Shown: piece after piece, positions 53,835 through 62,604 of the stretch
Layout of the letters: each line of letters starts with the position of its first letter
Numbering within the stretch: the stretch's first letter is position 1
Assembly (NCBI GenBank): GCA_017532155.1
Contig: JAFXJP010000004.1
Span: 1-63,013 of the forward strand
Length of the DNA stretch: 63,013 nucleotides
Direction of reading: 5' to 3'
DNA from: Clostridia bacterium
GTDB lineage: Bacteria > Bacillota > Clostridia > Christensenellales > Aristaeellaceae
Made by a program: the position numbers and the translations under genes
The notes under the pieces: generated by a model
What the model saw: only the letters and a program-made list of their open reading frames with translations
Database searches by the model: none
Told to the model about the DNA's origin: nothing

Positions 53835-54521
53835 TCAGATGCCGTATTTTATGCGTACGCGCTCCAGTTTCTCTCCAAAGGGTTTGGCAAGAAACCACAG
53901 AAACGCAAAATTTGAAATGCTGTACAGCGCAGTATGCGGCAGCGCCGCTACCACAGACGCCATATACAATTGCCAGTTCAAGCCGCCGTCATACCACATG
54001 ACCGTCCAGATATCCATGACAAAGGAATATATTACGCCTGACAGCACGCCATATATCATTAAGAGCGCTTTATGCCTTTTCAGCAGTCCGCCCATCAGGC
54101 CCGCGATAAAGCCAATCATCCCCCAGCCAAGCATCTGAAAGGCTGTCCACGGCCCTTGTCCAAAGTAAAAATTAGACAGCACCGCCGCCAGCGCCCCTAC
54201 CAGAAATCCCGCTTCGCCGCCCAGGTACATGCCGGCAATGATCGTCAGCGCCGTAACCGGCTTAAACAGAGGGATAAAGCGCCCGGCAATGCACAGCGCC
54301 GTCAGCACCGATACAATCACAAGCCGGCGCGATCCTGTCTTTTTCCGCTCAAATCCGGCAAAGAACAAAAGAACGGCCAGTATCGCTACGCCCATCGAAA
54401 TCAGCAAATGCCGCTTTGCGCTGAATACCGTTGCGCCAAGCGCCACCAGCAGCGGAATCAAAACGCAGGGAATAACATAGCGCATAATATCTCTGATACG
54501 CTTATTCTTTATTACCATCAT
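53835..54521 (-). CDS. ECF transporter substrate-binding (S) component, probably for cobalamin
   Basis: The product has 228 residues; the ATG at 54521 overlaps the ATPase stop (ATGA). Six membrane helices are expected. FKPVTALTIIAGMYLGGEAGFLVGALAAVLSNFYFGQGPWTAFQMLGWGMIGFIAGLMGG is typical of a group of ECF S components. It captures the vitamin and docks on the T/ATPase module coded just upstream. The substrate assignment to cobalamin comes from the B12 riboswitch heading the operon and the transcobalamin-like genes, not from residues here. Confidence 0.82.
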   Translation of the reverse strand: MMVIKNKRIRDIMRYVIPCVLIPLLVALGATVFSAKRHLLISMGVAILAVLLFFAGFERKKTGSRRLVIVSVLTALCIAGRFIPLFKPVTALTIIAGMYLGGEAGFLVGALAAVLSNFYFGQGPWTAFQMLGWGMIGFIAGLMGGLLKRHKALLMIYGVLSGVIYSFVMDIWTVMWYDGGLNWQLYMASVVAALPHTALYSISNFAFLWFLAKPFGEKLERVRIKYGI

Positions 54522-56149
54522 ATGCGCGCCTTTCCGTTCACCCGGCACAGGTGCGCTGCGTCTTCCACTGTCACGGCATTGTCAAAAATCCCCCGCGTCA
54601 TGCGGCTGATTGCCGTAGTATAGAAGCTGTTCTGCGCAAAAAACGCGCGCGGCATGCCCTCTGAAATGACATTCCCTCTGAAAAACAGTGCGCATCTGTC
54701 AGCACAAAGCGCAGCAAATTCCACATCGTGCGTCACAATCACGATCGTCATGCCATCCTGCTTTAAGGCCTTAAGAATCTCTATCAGCTTCATTTTGGAA
54801 GCTGCATCAATGCCCTTTGTCGGTTCGTCCATCAGCAAAAGCTTCGGCCGGGTTGCAAGTACTTTCGCCAGCGCTACCAGCTGCTGCTCGCCGCCTGACA
54901 AATCATACGGATGCCGGTCAAAGTAGGGTTTAAGATCAAAGGGCAATAGCGCCATTCCCTCTTCTGCGTCCTTCAACTCCTCCCGCACCGTATTGCACAA
55001 AAATACCGTCTGCACATCCTGCGGCAGCATCGTCAGACATTCGCGATACAGACTCTGATTATGATACTCTTTTATTTTTTTGCCAAACACCCGCACCATT
55101 CCGCTGTAAGGCTTATTCAGTCCCGCCGCAACGGTAAGCGCCGTTGTCTTGCCAGAGCCATTGCCACCCAGCACACAATAGATTTCATTTTCATATACCG
55201 TTGCATTCAGGCCTCGCAGCACATCCGCGCCATGCCTGTCGTACCGGAAATAAACCTCTCTCATTTCAAGCGCTGCCTTGTCATGCGCAGTCTCCTGCTC
55301 TTTTGGTAAAGCGCGCATCTGCGCATTGGTCCAGGCAGAGACATATTCCCGGCCCTCACGCACCGTCAGCGGACAGCTTCCCTCGCCGTTCACGGCTTGA
55401 AACAGACGGGACGGCGAAGGCATTACGCTATGAAGCGCTGCATCCTGCAGCATTCGCGGTACCACTTCTTTTGGCGCGCCATATGCCGCCACGCTTCCCT
55501 GGCTGATCACCAGCAGTTTGTCGCAGATCGGGATAACCTCCTCCAGCCGATGCTCCGTCATAATGACCGTCAGCCCCAGCTCCCGGTTGAGCTTTTGCAC
55601 CGTCGCAATAAAGGCGCTGGCCGCGATCGGATCAAGCTGCGCCGTAGGCTCATCCAGAATCAGAACGTCGGGCTGCATCACCATTACCGAAGCCAGATTC
55701 AACAGTTGCTTCTGGCCGCCCGAAAGCGTCGAAACATCCTTGTCAAACCAGCTCTCCATATCAAAGTAAGCGGCCATCTCCGCAATGCGCCTGGCAATCA
55801 CCGGCTGCGGCACCTGCATATTCTCAAGCCCAAACGCCAGTTCATGCCACACTTTATCCGTTACAATCTGCTGCTCCGGGCGCTGCATAACATATCCGAT
55901 CTTATACGCAGCTTCACGCTCAGACATTTCATCGCGCAATACGCCGTTATAGCGAATTTCACCCTCAAATTGCCCAAGGGGTGCAATTTCTCTTTTCAGG
56001 AGGCGAAGAAGCGTTGATTTACCGCTGCCCGTAGCGCCGCACACCGCAATGAACGCTCCCTGATCGACCGAAAATGAAATATCCCGCAGCGTTTTTTCTT
56101 GGATGCTTGGATAAGCAAAGCTTACATGCGATACATCAATACGCGCCAT
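54518..56149 (-). CDS. Fused double ATPase of an ECF transporter (EcfA-EcfA')
   Basis: This 543-residue protein holds two complete ABC ATPase domains. The first (about 1-235) has CGATGSGKSTLLRLL, LSGGQKQLLNLA and VLILDEPTAQLDP. The second (about 290-520) has LGGNGSGKTTALTVA, LSGGEQQLVALA and LLMDEPTKGIDA. It powers import through the T component. It overlaps the T component upstream by 28 bases and the S component downstream by 4, so the three are tightly coupled. Confidence 0.93.
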   Translation of the reverse strand: MARIDVSHVSFAYPSIQEKTLRDISFSVDQGAFIAVCGATGSGKSTLLRLLKREIAPLGQFEGEIRYNGVLRDEMSEREAAYKIGYVMQRPEQQIVTDKVWHELAFGLENMQVPQPVIARRIAEMAAYFDMESWFDKDVSTLSGGQKQLLNLASVMVMQPDVLILDEPTAQLDPIAASAFIATVQKLNRELGLTVIMTEHRLEEVIPICDKLLVISQGSVAAYGAPKEVVPRMLQDAALHSVMPSPSRLFQAVNGEGSCPLTVREGREYVSAWTNAQMRALPKEQETAHDKAALEMREVYFRYDRHGADVLRGLNATVYENEIYCVLGGNGSGKTTALTVAAGLNKPYSGMVRVFGKKIKEYHNQSLYRECLTMLPQDVQTVFLCNTVREELKDAEEGMALLPFDLKPYFDRHPYDLSGGEQQLVALAKVLATRPKLLLMDEPTKGIDAASKMKLIEILKALKQDGMTIVIVTHDVEFAALCADRCALFFRGNVISEGMPRAFFAQNSFYTTAISRMTRGIFDNAVTVEDAAHLCRVNGKARI

Positions 56150-56988
56150 TTGACCGCCTCCTTTCCACAGATGAATACCGGCATACAGGCAAGCATGCCA
56201 TATGCAACATAACCGATCGTCGCCCTGACTGTAAGCGGCGCTATCTGTAGCAGCGGATAGTATACAACTGCTCTGTCAAAGATCGCACTCAGCGCACACA
56301 GTACAAGCGATAAGATTAAAAACAATGCATCCTCAGTGCGCCAACGAAACAGCGAATACCGCGAGCGTCTGCCCGTGCCATAGCCCCTGGCCGTCATGCT
56401 GTCTGCAGTTATGATGCCGTTTTCCAGCGTCCACGTCACCATCACAGAAAACACCCGCAAGCCTGCCTTAAAGCTATCAACGATATTATCTTCTTTATAT
56501 AACCCAAGCGCCTTTTGTGCCTGCGATACTTTTCGCGCCTGCGTTCCAAAGAGCGGCACATAGCGCAGCGTCATGGAAAGCAGAAGGGCAAGCCTTGGCG
56601 ATATACCGCCAAATACATATAGCAGCTTATCGCTCGTCATCACAAACGAAAACGCCCTGAACCAGTATAATACCGCCACAATCATCCCCGCCGCAGACAA
56701 GCCATACAGGCACGCCTCCAGCGTGACCGGATTATCATTCATCACAAATAACACCGTTGCGCCATTGTGATTGAATATCGGATTCATCAGCGCCATCACA
56801 ACAAATAGCGCTATCGTATAGCCATGCGTCTTCCAGCCCGTCAAGCCATGCAATGCAAAATGCAGCGCCAGTGCCCCCATCAGCGAGCAGCACAAAAGCA
56901 CCGGATCGTTGCTGAACATCACCCGGCCGCTAACCAGAAGAAAATAGATTGTCAAAGCAATTGGATTGAGCCTTTCAATCGCCCGCAT
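56122..56988 (-). CDS. ECF transporter transmembrane (T) component, CbiQ/EcfT type
   Basis: This 288-residue protein has several membrane helices and the T-component coupling motif ADSMTARGYGTGRRS (Ala-Arg-Gly), which contacts the ATPases, as well as LRYVPLFGTQARKVSQAQKALG. It links the S component to the fused ATPase. It starts 11 bp after the transcobalamin-like gene. Confidence 0.9.
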   Translation of the reverse strand: MRAIERLNPIALTIYFLLVSGRVMFSNDPVLLCCSLMGALALHFALHGLTGWKTHGYTIALFVVMALMNPIFNHNGATVLFVMNDNPVTLEACLYGLSAAGMIVAVLYWFRAFSFVMTSDKLLYVFGGISPRLALLLSMTLRYVPLFGTQARKVSQAQKALGLYKEDNIVDSFKAGLRVFSVMVTWTLENGIITADSMTARGYGTGRRSRYSLFRWRTEDALFLILSLVLCALSAIFDRAVVYYPLLQIAPLTVRATIGYVAYGMLACMPVFICGKEAVKWRVLMYRM

Positions 56989-56999
56989 ATTTCATGTCC

Positions 57000-58523
57000 T
57001 TATTTCAAATCCTCGCCCATGGCGCAGGTATACAGCCATTCAACAGCATCGCCGTCCTGCAGCTGATAGCTGTCGCAGCCCTCCGAGAAGGATTCTCCGT
57101 TGACAAAATACAGCCAGCCGGACAAATCGCCAAAGTCGTACTCATAGATATTGGCAATGCCGGAAACATATCTGAATCCTTCAGCGCCGGAGCTTTCCGT
57201 ATGCAGTGCATATTGCCTGGCAGCCTGAATCAGTATGTCGTGCGCCGTCTCACCCTTTGCCAGCGTAAATTCCGTCCGGGGCAAAATTACGCCGTCCGCA
57301 GGAATGTGCGCTGCTGTCGTTTTGCCTTTCAGCGTGTCACAGCGAATGGACATTGTCACCGTACCGATCGGTTCGCTTTTTGTTATTGCCGTAACAGAAT
57401 AATAATCTGCCGCCGACTGAATATCAATCAGGTTCACCGCGCAGATCAGCGCAAGGGCTATGACAACAACCGCCGCAAAGTTTTTGATATTGCGTTTTTT
57501 CAAGACCAGCAGCGCTACGCACACAAGAACTGCCACGGAAGTAATCCCAACAGTTGCAACCGTCTTATAATCCAGCGTTTTTTTAATATCGCCCGTCGAT
57601 ACGCGTTCGCTGTCACGAATCACAAAGATGCTGCCGTCGCCAGACAGCATTTCGGCATGCGCGGCAGCTGCCAGATAGCTTTGAACCGTTGCAGTGCGGT
57701 TCATTGGTCCGCCCGCTGTATGGCTAAAGCTTTTATCAGGCAGCTGATACATCCCCAGCGCGTCCAGCAGCGTATTTCCATTCTTTACAAACCGCGCATC
57801 AGTCAGCGCATCGATATTCATTGCAGACAGCGCCAGCCAAACCTGCGCTGCACTTTCTGCATTGGGCTTGCCATAGCTCATAAAACCGCCGTCCGGCAGC
57901 TGAATTCCCGAAAGATACGAAATGGCGCGATCTATCGCAGTATGCACACGATCATGGCTCGCGTAATACGGCGCAAGCGCCTGTACCGTCATCGCCGTCA
58001 CGTCTGCATCCGACACTGCGCCAGTAATCACCCAGCCGCCGTCAGCAAGCTGCAAAGAAAGCAGCTTATCAATACACGCCTGCACTGTCGCCGTCTCGCA
58101 AGTGATGCCGTTATTCATCAGATGCAGCCCGTATACCCAGCTCATGATCCCCTGCTTGCCAACCGTATCCGCTAAAATCTCCGCCGCAATTGCATCATCG
58201 CCGCTGACCGTAACGAGCGTTAAAGCGTATTTCTGCCTTGTCACAGCAGATCTCACTTGATTCTTTTGCAGATACTCTGTCAGAGCCGCGCAATAGGCAG
58301 AAGAATCATATGCACCGCGCTGCATCAGCGCAATTGCATACCATTCCGCCCCGCCCGTCGGCTGTTGTGACAACGTATGATCCAGCCATTCCTGAACGTT
58401 TTTTGCCCCTGCAGCTTTCAGTTCGTACGACAGAATATCATCTTCCAGTTGTATCGTCTGGCCCTGTGCCATTGTGCAGATCAGCAGCAGACATGTCAGG
58501 CATGCCCATAATCTTTTCATCAT
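57000..58523 (-). CDS. Membrane-tethered transcobalamin-like protein (toroid plus DUF4430)
   Basis: This protein has 507 residues. A signal peptide (1-21) is followed by an alpha/alpha toroid of the prenyltransferase/terpene-cyclase type (about 25-300) with three clear repeats (LQLADGGWVITG at 157, IQLPDGGFMSYG at 207, YQLPDKSFSHTA at 259). Two membrane helices follow (322-341 and 347-367) joined by LKKRNIKN, which should face the cytoplasm. A C-terminal DUF4430 domain (375-503) has LAKGETAHDILIQAA, SGWLYFVNGESF and LQDGDAVEWLY. Toroid plus DUF4430 are the alpha and beta domains of transcobalamin. By the positive-inside rule both lie outside. In a B12-riboswitch ECF operon, it is very likely a cobalamin or corrinoid capture protein. 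It overlaps the preceding stop by one base. Confidence 0.85.
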   Translation of the reverse strand: MMKRLWACLTCLLLICTMAQGQTIQLEDDILSYELKAAGAKNVQEWLDHTLSQQPTGGAEWYAIALMQRGAYDSSAYCAALTEYLQKNQVRSAVTRQKYALTLVTVSGDDAIAAEILADTVGKQGIMSWVYGLHLMNNGITCETATVQACIDKLLSLQLADGGWVITGAVSDADVTAMTVQALAPYYASHDRVHTAIDRAISYLSGIQLPDGGFMSYGKPNAESAAQVWLALSAMNIDALTDARFVKNGNTLLDALGMYQLPDKSFSHTAGGPMNRTATVQSYLAAAAHAEMLSGDGSIFVIRDSERVSTGDIKKTLDYKTVATVGITSVAVLVCVALLVLKKRNIKNFAAVVVIALALICAVNLIDIQSAADYYSVTAITKSEPIGTVTMSIRCDTLKGKTTAAHIPADGVILPRTEFTLAKGETAHDILIQAARQYALHTESSGAEGFRYVSGIANIYEYDFGDLSGWLYFVNGESFSEGCDSYQLQDGDAVEWLYTCAMGEDLK

Positions 58524-59197
58524 CAGTTAACCGTTACAATGCACACCGGCGCTACCAGCACCTGCTCAGAAGACTTTGCGCTGATCACATAAACACCAGG
58601 CTGCTCCAGCTTCAGCGTCACGCAGCCATTTTCATCCGTCACAAATTCACTTTCAACGCCGTCCACCACAAGACAGGCCCCCGCCACCGGCATCACAACA
58701 GGATTCCATGCCGCATCAAATGCCGCCGCATTCAGTTTCAGCGTCGTTTCTTCACCGGCTGCAATCATCATTTCATCCGCATCAAAATAGCAGTAGGTAT
58801 CCGACCAGGTATCCAGATCAGTATACGCATACGCCTTTACATGATCGCCCTCCTGCACAGCGTCCATCAGACTCCAGGCCGAAGCATGATTCAGATAATA
58901 CCCAAAGCTGCCGTTGTTTTCCTCGCCCCACAGCCGCACCAGCGACATGCCATACTCCGTCTGCTCTGCCAGATAGCCATCCGAGCCCTCATATTTTTCC
59001 GCATGCGCGCAGGCAAGCGCATCATGGATCGAAATCACGCCGTCGCCGTCGCTGTCAGAAACAGCAATTTTCTCATGCGCCAGCACAATTTCTCCCGCGC
59101 AGTTTGTAATGGAAACATACACATCCACTCCTTCTGCTAAGCACACCTGCATCATCAGCACCAGCGCCAGCAAAACCATACCCATCTTTTTCATCAT
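58523..59197 (-). CDS. Secreted DUF4430-like protein with EF-hand-like loop, first gene of the B12 operon
   Basis: This protein has 224 residues from ATG 59197, five bases after AGGAGG. A signal peptide (1-22) is followed by a beta-rich domain (25-140) that shares with the next protein's DUF4430 the pattern YYLN...EGDHVKAYAY. A calcium-loop-like DSDGDGVISIHDAL lies at 48-61. A C-terminal Ig-like domain (150-224) ends the protein. No sortase signal or membrane anchor is seen, so it is either secreted or held by a partner. A cobalamin-binding or capture role is inferred from the riboswitch and neighbours. Confidence 0.72.
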   Translation of the reverse strand: MMKKMGMVLLALVLMMQVCLAEGVDVYVSITNCAGEIVLAHEKIAVSDSDGDGVISIHDALACAHAEKYEGSDGYLAEQTEYGMSLVRLWGEENNGSFGYYLNHASAWSLMDAVQEGDHVKAYAYTDLDTWSDTYCYFDADEMMIAAGEETTLKLNAAAFDAAWNPVVMPVAGACLVVDGVESEFVTDENGCVTLKLEQPGVYVISAKSSEQVLVAPVCIVTVN

Positions 59198-59220
59198 TTT
59201 ATCCTCCTTTACAATTGAAA

Positions 59221-59248
59221 CGCCCTTCCGCCGACAGGCAGAAGGGCG
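59221..59248 (-). promoter_or_regulatory. Expression-platform hairpin of the cobalamin riboswitch
   Basis: On the minus strand CGCCCTTCTGCC and GGCGGAAGGGCG form a 12-bp stem with loop TGTC, ending about 12 bases before the AGGAGG at 59203-59208. The tail is TTTCAATTG rather than a T-run, so it could act either as a weak terminator or by controlling access to the ribosome site. Confidence 0.65.
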
Positions 59249-59337
59249 CAACTGTTTCACCAAAATACCGCAGGAAATTCATCCTTGCGACTCTGATAAA
59301 CCGGCTGCACGCTTCTCACCCAATTGTGTTCACCTCA

Positions 59338-59512
59338 AGGATACGGCAGGTCTCCTGACTTATGACGAGCGGCAAACCGCGCGAAAGCACCTTCTCGGAT
59401 TTCTCCAATGGTCCTTGCTTTCTTCTGATCAAATACAGTAATGGTGGTTGTCCCGGATTCCAACCGGGTTCCCTATTAATCTACTCAGCTACAGCTTTTC
59501 GAACCGTATCTT
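59338..59512 (-). promoter_or_regulatory. Cobalamin (B12) riboswitch aptamer
   Basis: On the minus strand the B12 box AAGTCAGGAGACCTGCCGT lies at 59343-59361. P1 is formed by GATACGG (59504-59510) pairing with CCGTATC (59340-59346). The core segment GGGAACCCGGTTGGAATCC, typical of this class, lies in between. The aptamer follows a sigma-A promoter and precedes the surface protein/ECF operon. Cobalamin should switch the operon off. Confidence 0.95.
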
Positions 59513-59537
59513 CGTTATCTGTTCAATTGTCTGTTTC

Positions 59538-59566
59538 ATTGTATCCCAACAATTTACACTTGTCAA
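59538..59566 (-). promoter_or_regulatory. Sigma-A promoter of the cobalamin operon
   Basis: On the minus strand TTGACA (59561-59566), 17 bp, TACAAT (59538-59543), placing the start about 20 bases before the riboswitch P1. Confidence 0.88.
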
Positions 59567-59577
59567 TCATAAACAGC

Positions 59578-59606
59578 AAAAAGCAGACAGAAAAACTGTC
59601 TGCTTT
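59578..59606 (-). terminator. Intrinsic terminator of the iron ABC operon
   Basis: On the minus strand GCAGACAG TTTTT CTGTCTGC followed by TTTTT, downstream of the permease stop. It also has a short T-tract in the other direction. Confidence 0.85.
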
Positions 59607-59832
59607 CATTATTTATAAGCCAGTCGGAATAATTCCGTCACTCCCACTCTCTGCAGGCTTGCTGATTCTAAACAAATTTGTTCAGAAAATATGTTTCCTG
59701 CTATCTGGACGATTTACATTATCCGAGGTATGTGGGCTCTCTGATATGCGTTGCCGGGGTGTTGCCACTGAGGCATCATTAATACAAGTCGAAGACTGCT
59801 GCTTGCAAGGAGTTACCAAATGAAATCTTGAC
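59607..59832. other. Non-coding gap with an AACAAATTTGTT palindrome
   Basis: About 225 bases lie between the terminator and the permease stop. A 12-bp palindrome is at 59671-59682. Near the right end an AAGGAG at about 59808 precedes an ATG that opens only a three-codon frame. No RNA gene or intact ORF is convincing. This may be the 3' tail of the ABC transcript or a decayed gene edge. Confidence 0.4.
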
Positions 59833-61485
59833 TCAGACGATCTTGACCTTACCCTTTGTCAGCCGGAAGACGATGAGCATGGATGCTACCGTTGTCACCG
59901 AGAGGATTGTTGCAAGGGCTGCTGCGGTACCGTCGCTCATGCGGACAACTTCCTGGTAGATCGCAACTGCAATGGTGGAAGTGTTGCCGGAGTAGAGCAT
60001 GATGGAGCTGGACAGCTCGTTGATGCAGGTGATCCAGCTGAGCACTGCGCCGGACATTACGCCCGGAAGCATCATGCGTGCAGTCAGCGTGAAGAAGGTT
60101 TTCATCGGAGAAACGCCGAGGTTGATAGAGGCTTCCTCTACGGACGGATCCATCTGATAGAGGAAGGCGCTGCCTGAGCGAACGGTATAAGGCAGTTTTC
60201 GCACAATGTAGGAAATGATCATGATGGCAGCCGTACCTACGAGGATGATCGGTTTGCGATTGAACGCAACGATCAGGCCGATGCCGAGAACGGAGCCGGG
60301 AATCACGTACGGGAACATGATCAGCGTATCAATAACGCTGGCTGCCTTGCCCTTCTTGCGTACGAGTACGTAAGAGATCAGGATGCCGAAGATCACAATG
60401 AACACAATTGCGACCAGTGAGAAGGAATAGGTGTTGAAAATGTTCTGGCCAAGGCGGGAGAGAATAGCGCGATAGTTGTTCAGATTAATGCCCTGTACAA
60501 TGCCCGAGAAGCTGCGCTCTACAAAGGATTGACAAACGACAACAATCTGCGGCAAAAGAGCCAGGAATACGATCAGGTACACCGGGAAAACGGTTGCAAA
60601 ACGCTTGAAGCCGTGCAGCTGTGTTTCCTTGGGTGGACGCAGGGTGCTCATGGTGTAGTTTTTCTTGTCGATGATCAGCTTCTGAATTCCCAGCATGACC
60701 AGCGAGCAGGCAACGATGATGACCGACAGCGCGGAAGCCATGAACGGATCTGTTGCTGATTCGGACATGTACTCGTTGTATACCAGCACAGGCAGCACGG
60801 TGTAGCCTTCACCCAGGAGCATGGGGGTGCCGAAGTCCGCCAGACAAGTCATGAAAACCATGACGCAGCCCGCCAGAATCGACGGCAGCACGACCGGCAG
60901 CGTGATTGTCATGATGCGGCGGAATTTGTTCATGCCCAGATTCTCCGCTGCTTCTTCCAGAGATGCGTCGATGCTGTTCATCGCACCAGACGTGTAGAGG
61001 TAAACGTAGGGGAACAGATGGAGTGTAAACACGAAGATGATGCCATCTCGTCCGTATATTGTGGGAGCAGTCAAACCTATGGTACCAAACAGCTTCGCCA
61101 GCAGACCGTTGCGGCCCAGCAGTAGGATCCATGAATATGCACCGATAAACGGCGGACTCATGAGGGAAAGGATGATCAGCACATGCAGAAGATTCTTTCC
61201 CGGAACATTGAAACGTGTCATCACATAGGCGATGAACACGCCGATGATGCAGGAAAAGACCATCGTGGATGAACAGATGACCATGGAGCGGATCAGCGTG
61301 CGGTAATAGTACTTCTTGCTGAAGAAACGCTCGAAGTTATACAGCGTTATGCCATCCACTTTGCTGGAGAAAACACTTTTGGTCAGAATCGTGTAGAAGG
61401 GGTAGATAATGAACAGACACAGTGTGACCAGCACGATGGCTTTCACAAAAAACCAGAAATCCAGCTTGATCTTGCGTCGCGTCAT
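59833..61485 (-). CDS. Iron(III)-type ABC transporter permease (FbpB/AfuB-like)
   Basis: This 550-residue protein contains two fused permease domains of about 250 residues each. Their EAA loops are EEAAENLGMNKFRRIMTITLPVVLPS and EEASINLGVSPMKTFFTLTARMMLPG, which contact the ATPase. This double-permease layout is characteristic of the FbpB/AfuB/FutB iron transporters and related 2-aminoethylphosphonate systems. Its ATG overlaps the ATPase stop by ATGA. Substrate is most likely ferric iron but is not proven by sequence alone. Confidence 0.88.
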   Translation of the reverse strand: MTRRKIKLDFWFFVKAIVLVTLCLFIIYPFYTILTKSVFSSKVDGITLYNFERFFSKKYYYRTLIRSMVICSSTMVFSCIIGVFIAYVMTRFNVPGKNLLHVLIILSLMSPPFIGAYSWILLLGRNGLLAKLFGTIGLTAPTIYGRDGIIFVFTLHLFPYVYLYTSGAMNSIDASLEEAAENLGMNKFRRIMTITLPVVLPSILAGCVMVFMTCLADFGTPMLLGEGYTVLPVLVYNEYMSESATDPFMASALSVIIVACSLVMLGIQKLIIDKKNYTMSTLRPPKETQLHGFKRFATVFPVYLIVFLALLPQIVVVCQSFVERSFSGIVQGINLNNYRAILSRLGQNIFNTYSFSLVAIVFIVIFGILISYVLVRKKGKAASVIDTLIMFPYVIPGSVLGIGLIVAFNRKPIILVGTAAIMIISYIVRKLPYTVRSGSAFLYQMDPSVEEASINLGVSPMKTFFTLTARMMLPGVMSGAVLSWITCINELSSSIMLYSGNTSTIAVAIYQEVVRMSDGTAAALATILSVTTVASMLIVFRLTKGKVKIV

Positions 61486-62555
61486 TTGGAAAGCACCTCC
61501 CCGCCCTCATCATAGAGACTGATACGGGCAACATCAAACCGGATGAACACCTTTTCGCCAATATCGTGCATACTGGTGGTGTCCTTGGTGTACTCGTTGA
61601 TGATCAGCTCCTGTCCGTCATCCAACTGGATTTCGTACTCAATGAAGTCGCCCAGGAAGGTGGAGAAAAGAACCTTGCCCGGCATTCCTTCCTGGCTGAA
61701 GAAGAGCTGCTCAGGGCGTGCAGAGATCTGCGCTTTGCCGGTGTAATTTCTTCTGACAGGAATGTCGATATCCAATTCGCCCTTGATGGATACGCGGGCG
61801 GACTCTTCGGTACAGGAAGTAACTTCGCAGTTGAGGAAGTTGCTTACGCCGATAAAACCTGCAACAAAAGGATTCTCAGGCTTGGCGTAGATTTCCGTCG
61901 GCGTGCCGATCTGCATGACCTTACCTTGATTCATGACAGCGATGCGATCGGAGATGGCCAGCGCTTCTTCCTGGTCATGGGTAACGTAAATCGTGGTGAT
62001 CCCCAACCTGCGCTGAAGCTTTTTGATGATGGAACGCATCTGCACACGAAGCTTGGCATCCAGGTTGGACAGCGGCTCGTCCATCAGCAGCACACTCGGT
62101 TCGATGACGAAGGCGCGGGCCAGGGCAACTCGCTGCTGCTGACCGCCGGAAAGCTCGCTGGGCTTACGCTTGGCCAGAGGAAGAATCTGCACCAGGTCAA
62201 GTGCTTCCTTGACACGCTTTTCAATCTCCGGCTTTTTGACACCGCGTGCTTTCAGACCATAGGCTACGTTTTCTTCGACCGTCAGGTGCGGGAAAATGGC
62301 GTAGTTCTGGAAGACCATGCCGATGTCGCGCTTATGGGCCGGAACGTTGTTGATGATCTTGTCGCCAAAGAAAAACTCGCCGCCTTCGATGGAATTGAAG
62401 CCTGCAATCATTCGCAGCAGCGTTGTTTTGCCGCAGCCGGACGGGCCCAGGAGAGTAAAGAATTCCCCTTCCTTGATATGAAGGGACACATCGCTCAGGG
62501 CGGTAAAATCGCCGTAGCGCTTGACTGCATTTTTGATGATGACTTCGTTGCTCAT
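61482..62555 (-). CDS. ABC transporter ATP-binding protein, FbpC/PotA-like
   Basis: This protein has 357 residues from ATG 62555, with GAGAGGA upstream. The ATPase domain has LLGPSGCGKTTLLRMIAG, ELSGGQQQRVALARAF and VLLMDEPLSNLDAKLR. A C-terminal TOBE domain (about 270-350, ISARPEQLFF) is the regulatory part of this subfamily. It energises the double permease coded downstream. A GTG at 62582 would add nine residues but lacks a ribosome site. Confidence 0.9.
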   Translation of the reverse strand: MSNEVIIKNAVKRYGDFTALSDVSLHIKEGEFFTLLGPSGCGKTTLLRMIAGFNSIEGGEFFFGDKIINNVPAHKRDIGMVFQNYAIFPHLTVEENVAYGLKARGVKKPEIEKRVKEALDLVQILPLAKRKPSELSGGQQQRVALARAFVIEPSVLLMDEPLSNLDAKLRVQMRSIIKKLQRRLGITTIYVTHDQEEALAISDRIAVMNQGKVMQIGTPTEIYAKPENPFVAGFIGVSNFLNCEVTSCTEESARVSIKGELDIDIPVRRNYTGKAQISARPEQLFFSQEGMPGKVLFSTFLGDFIEYEIQLDDGQELIINEYTKDTTSMHDIGEKVFIRFDVARISLYDEGGEVLSK

Positions 62556-62604
62556 ATGTAATTCCTCTCTCCACTCGGACACAATCGCCCGCTGATGAAA
62601 TGAA

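Noticed and set aside
59338-59512. Riboswitch acting on a plus-strand gene
   Set aside because: The B12 box, P1 and promoter only read correctly on the minus strand, and no plus-strand gene follows.
59671-59682. Third LexA box (AACAAATTTGTT)
   Set aside because: It lacks the GAAC-N4-GTTC core on both arms and has no SOS gene beside it.
59700-59823. Transposase remnant between the cobalamin and iron loci
   Set aside because: The translated frame shows no DDE or helix-turn-helix motif and no inverted repeats flank it.
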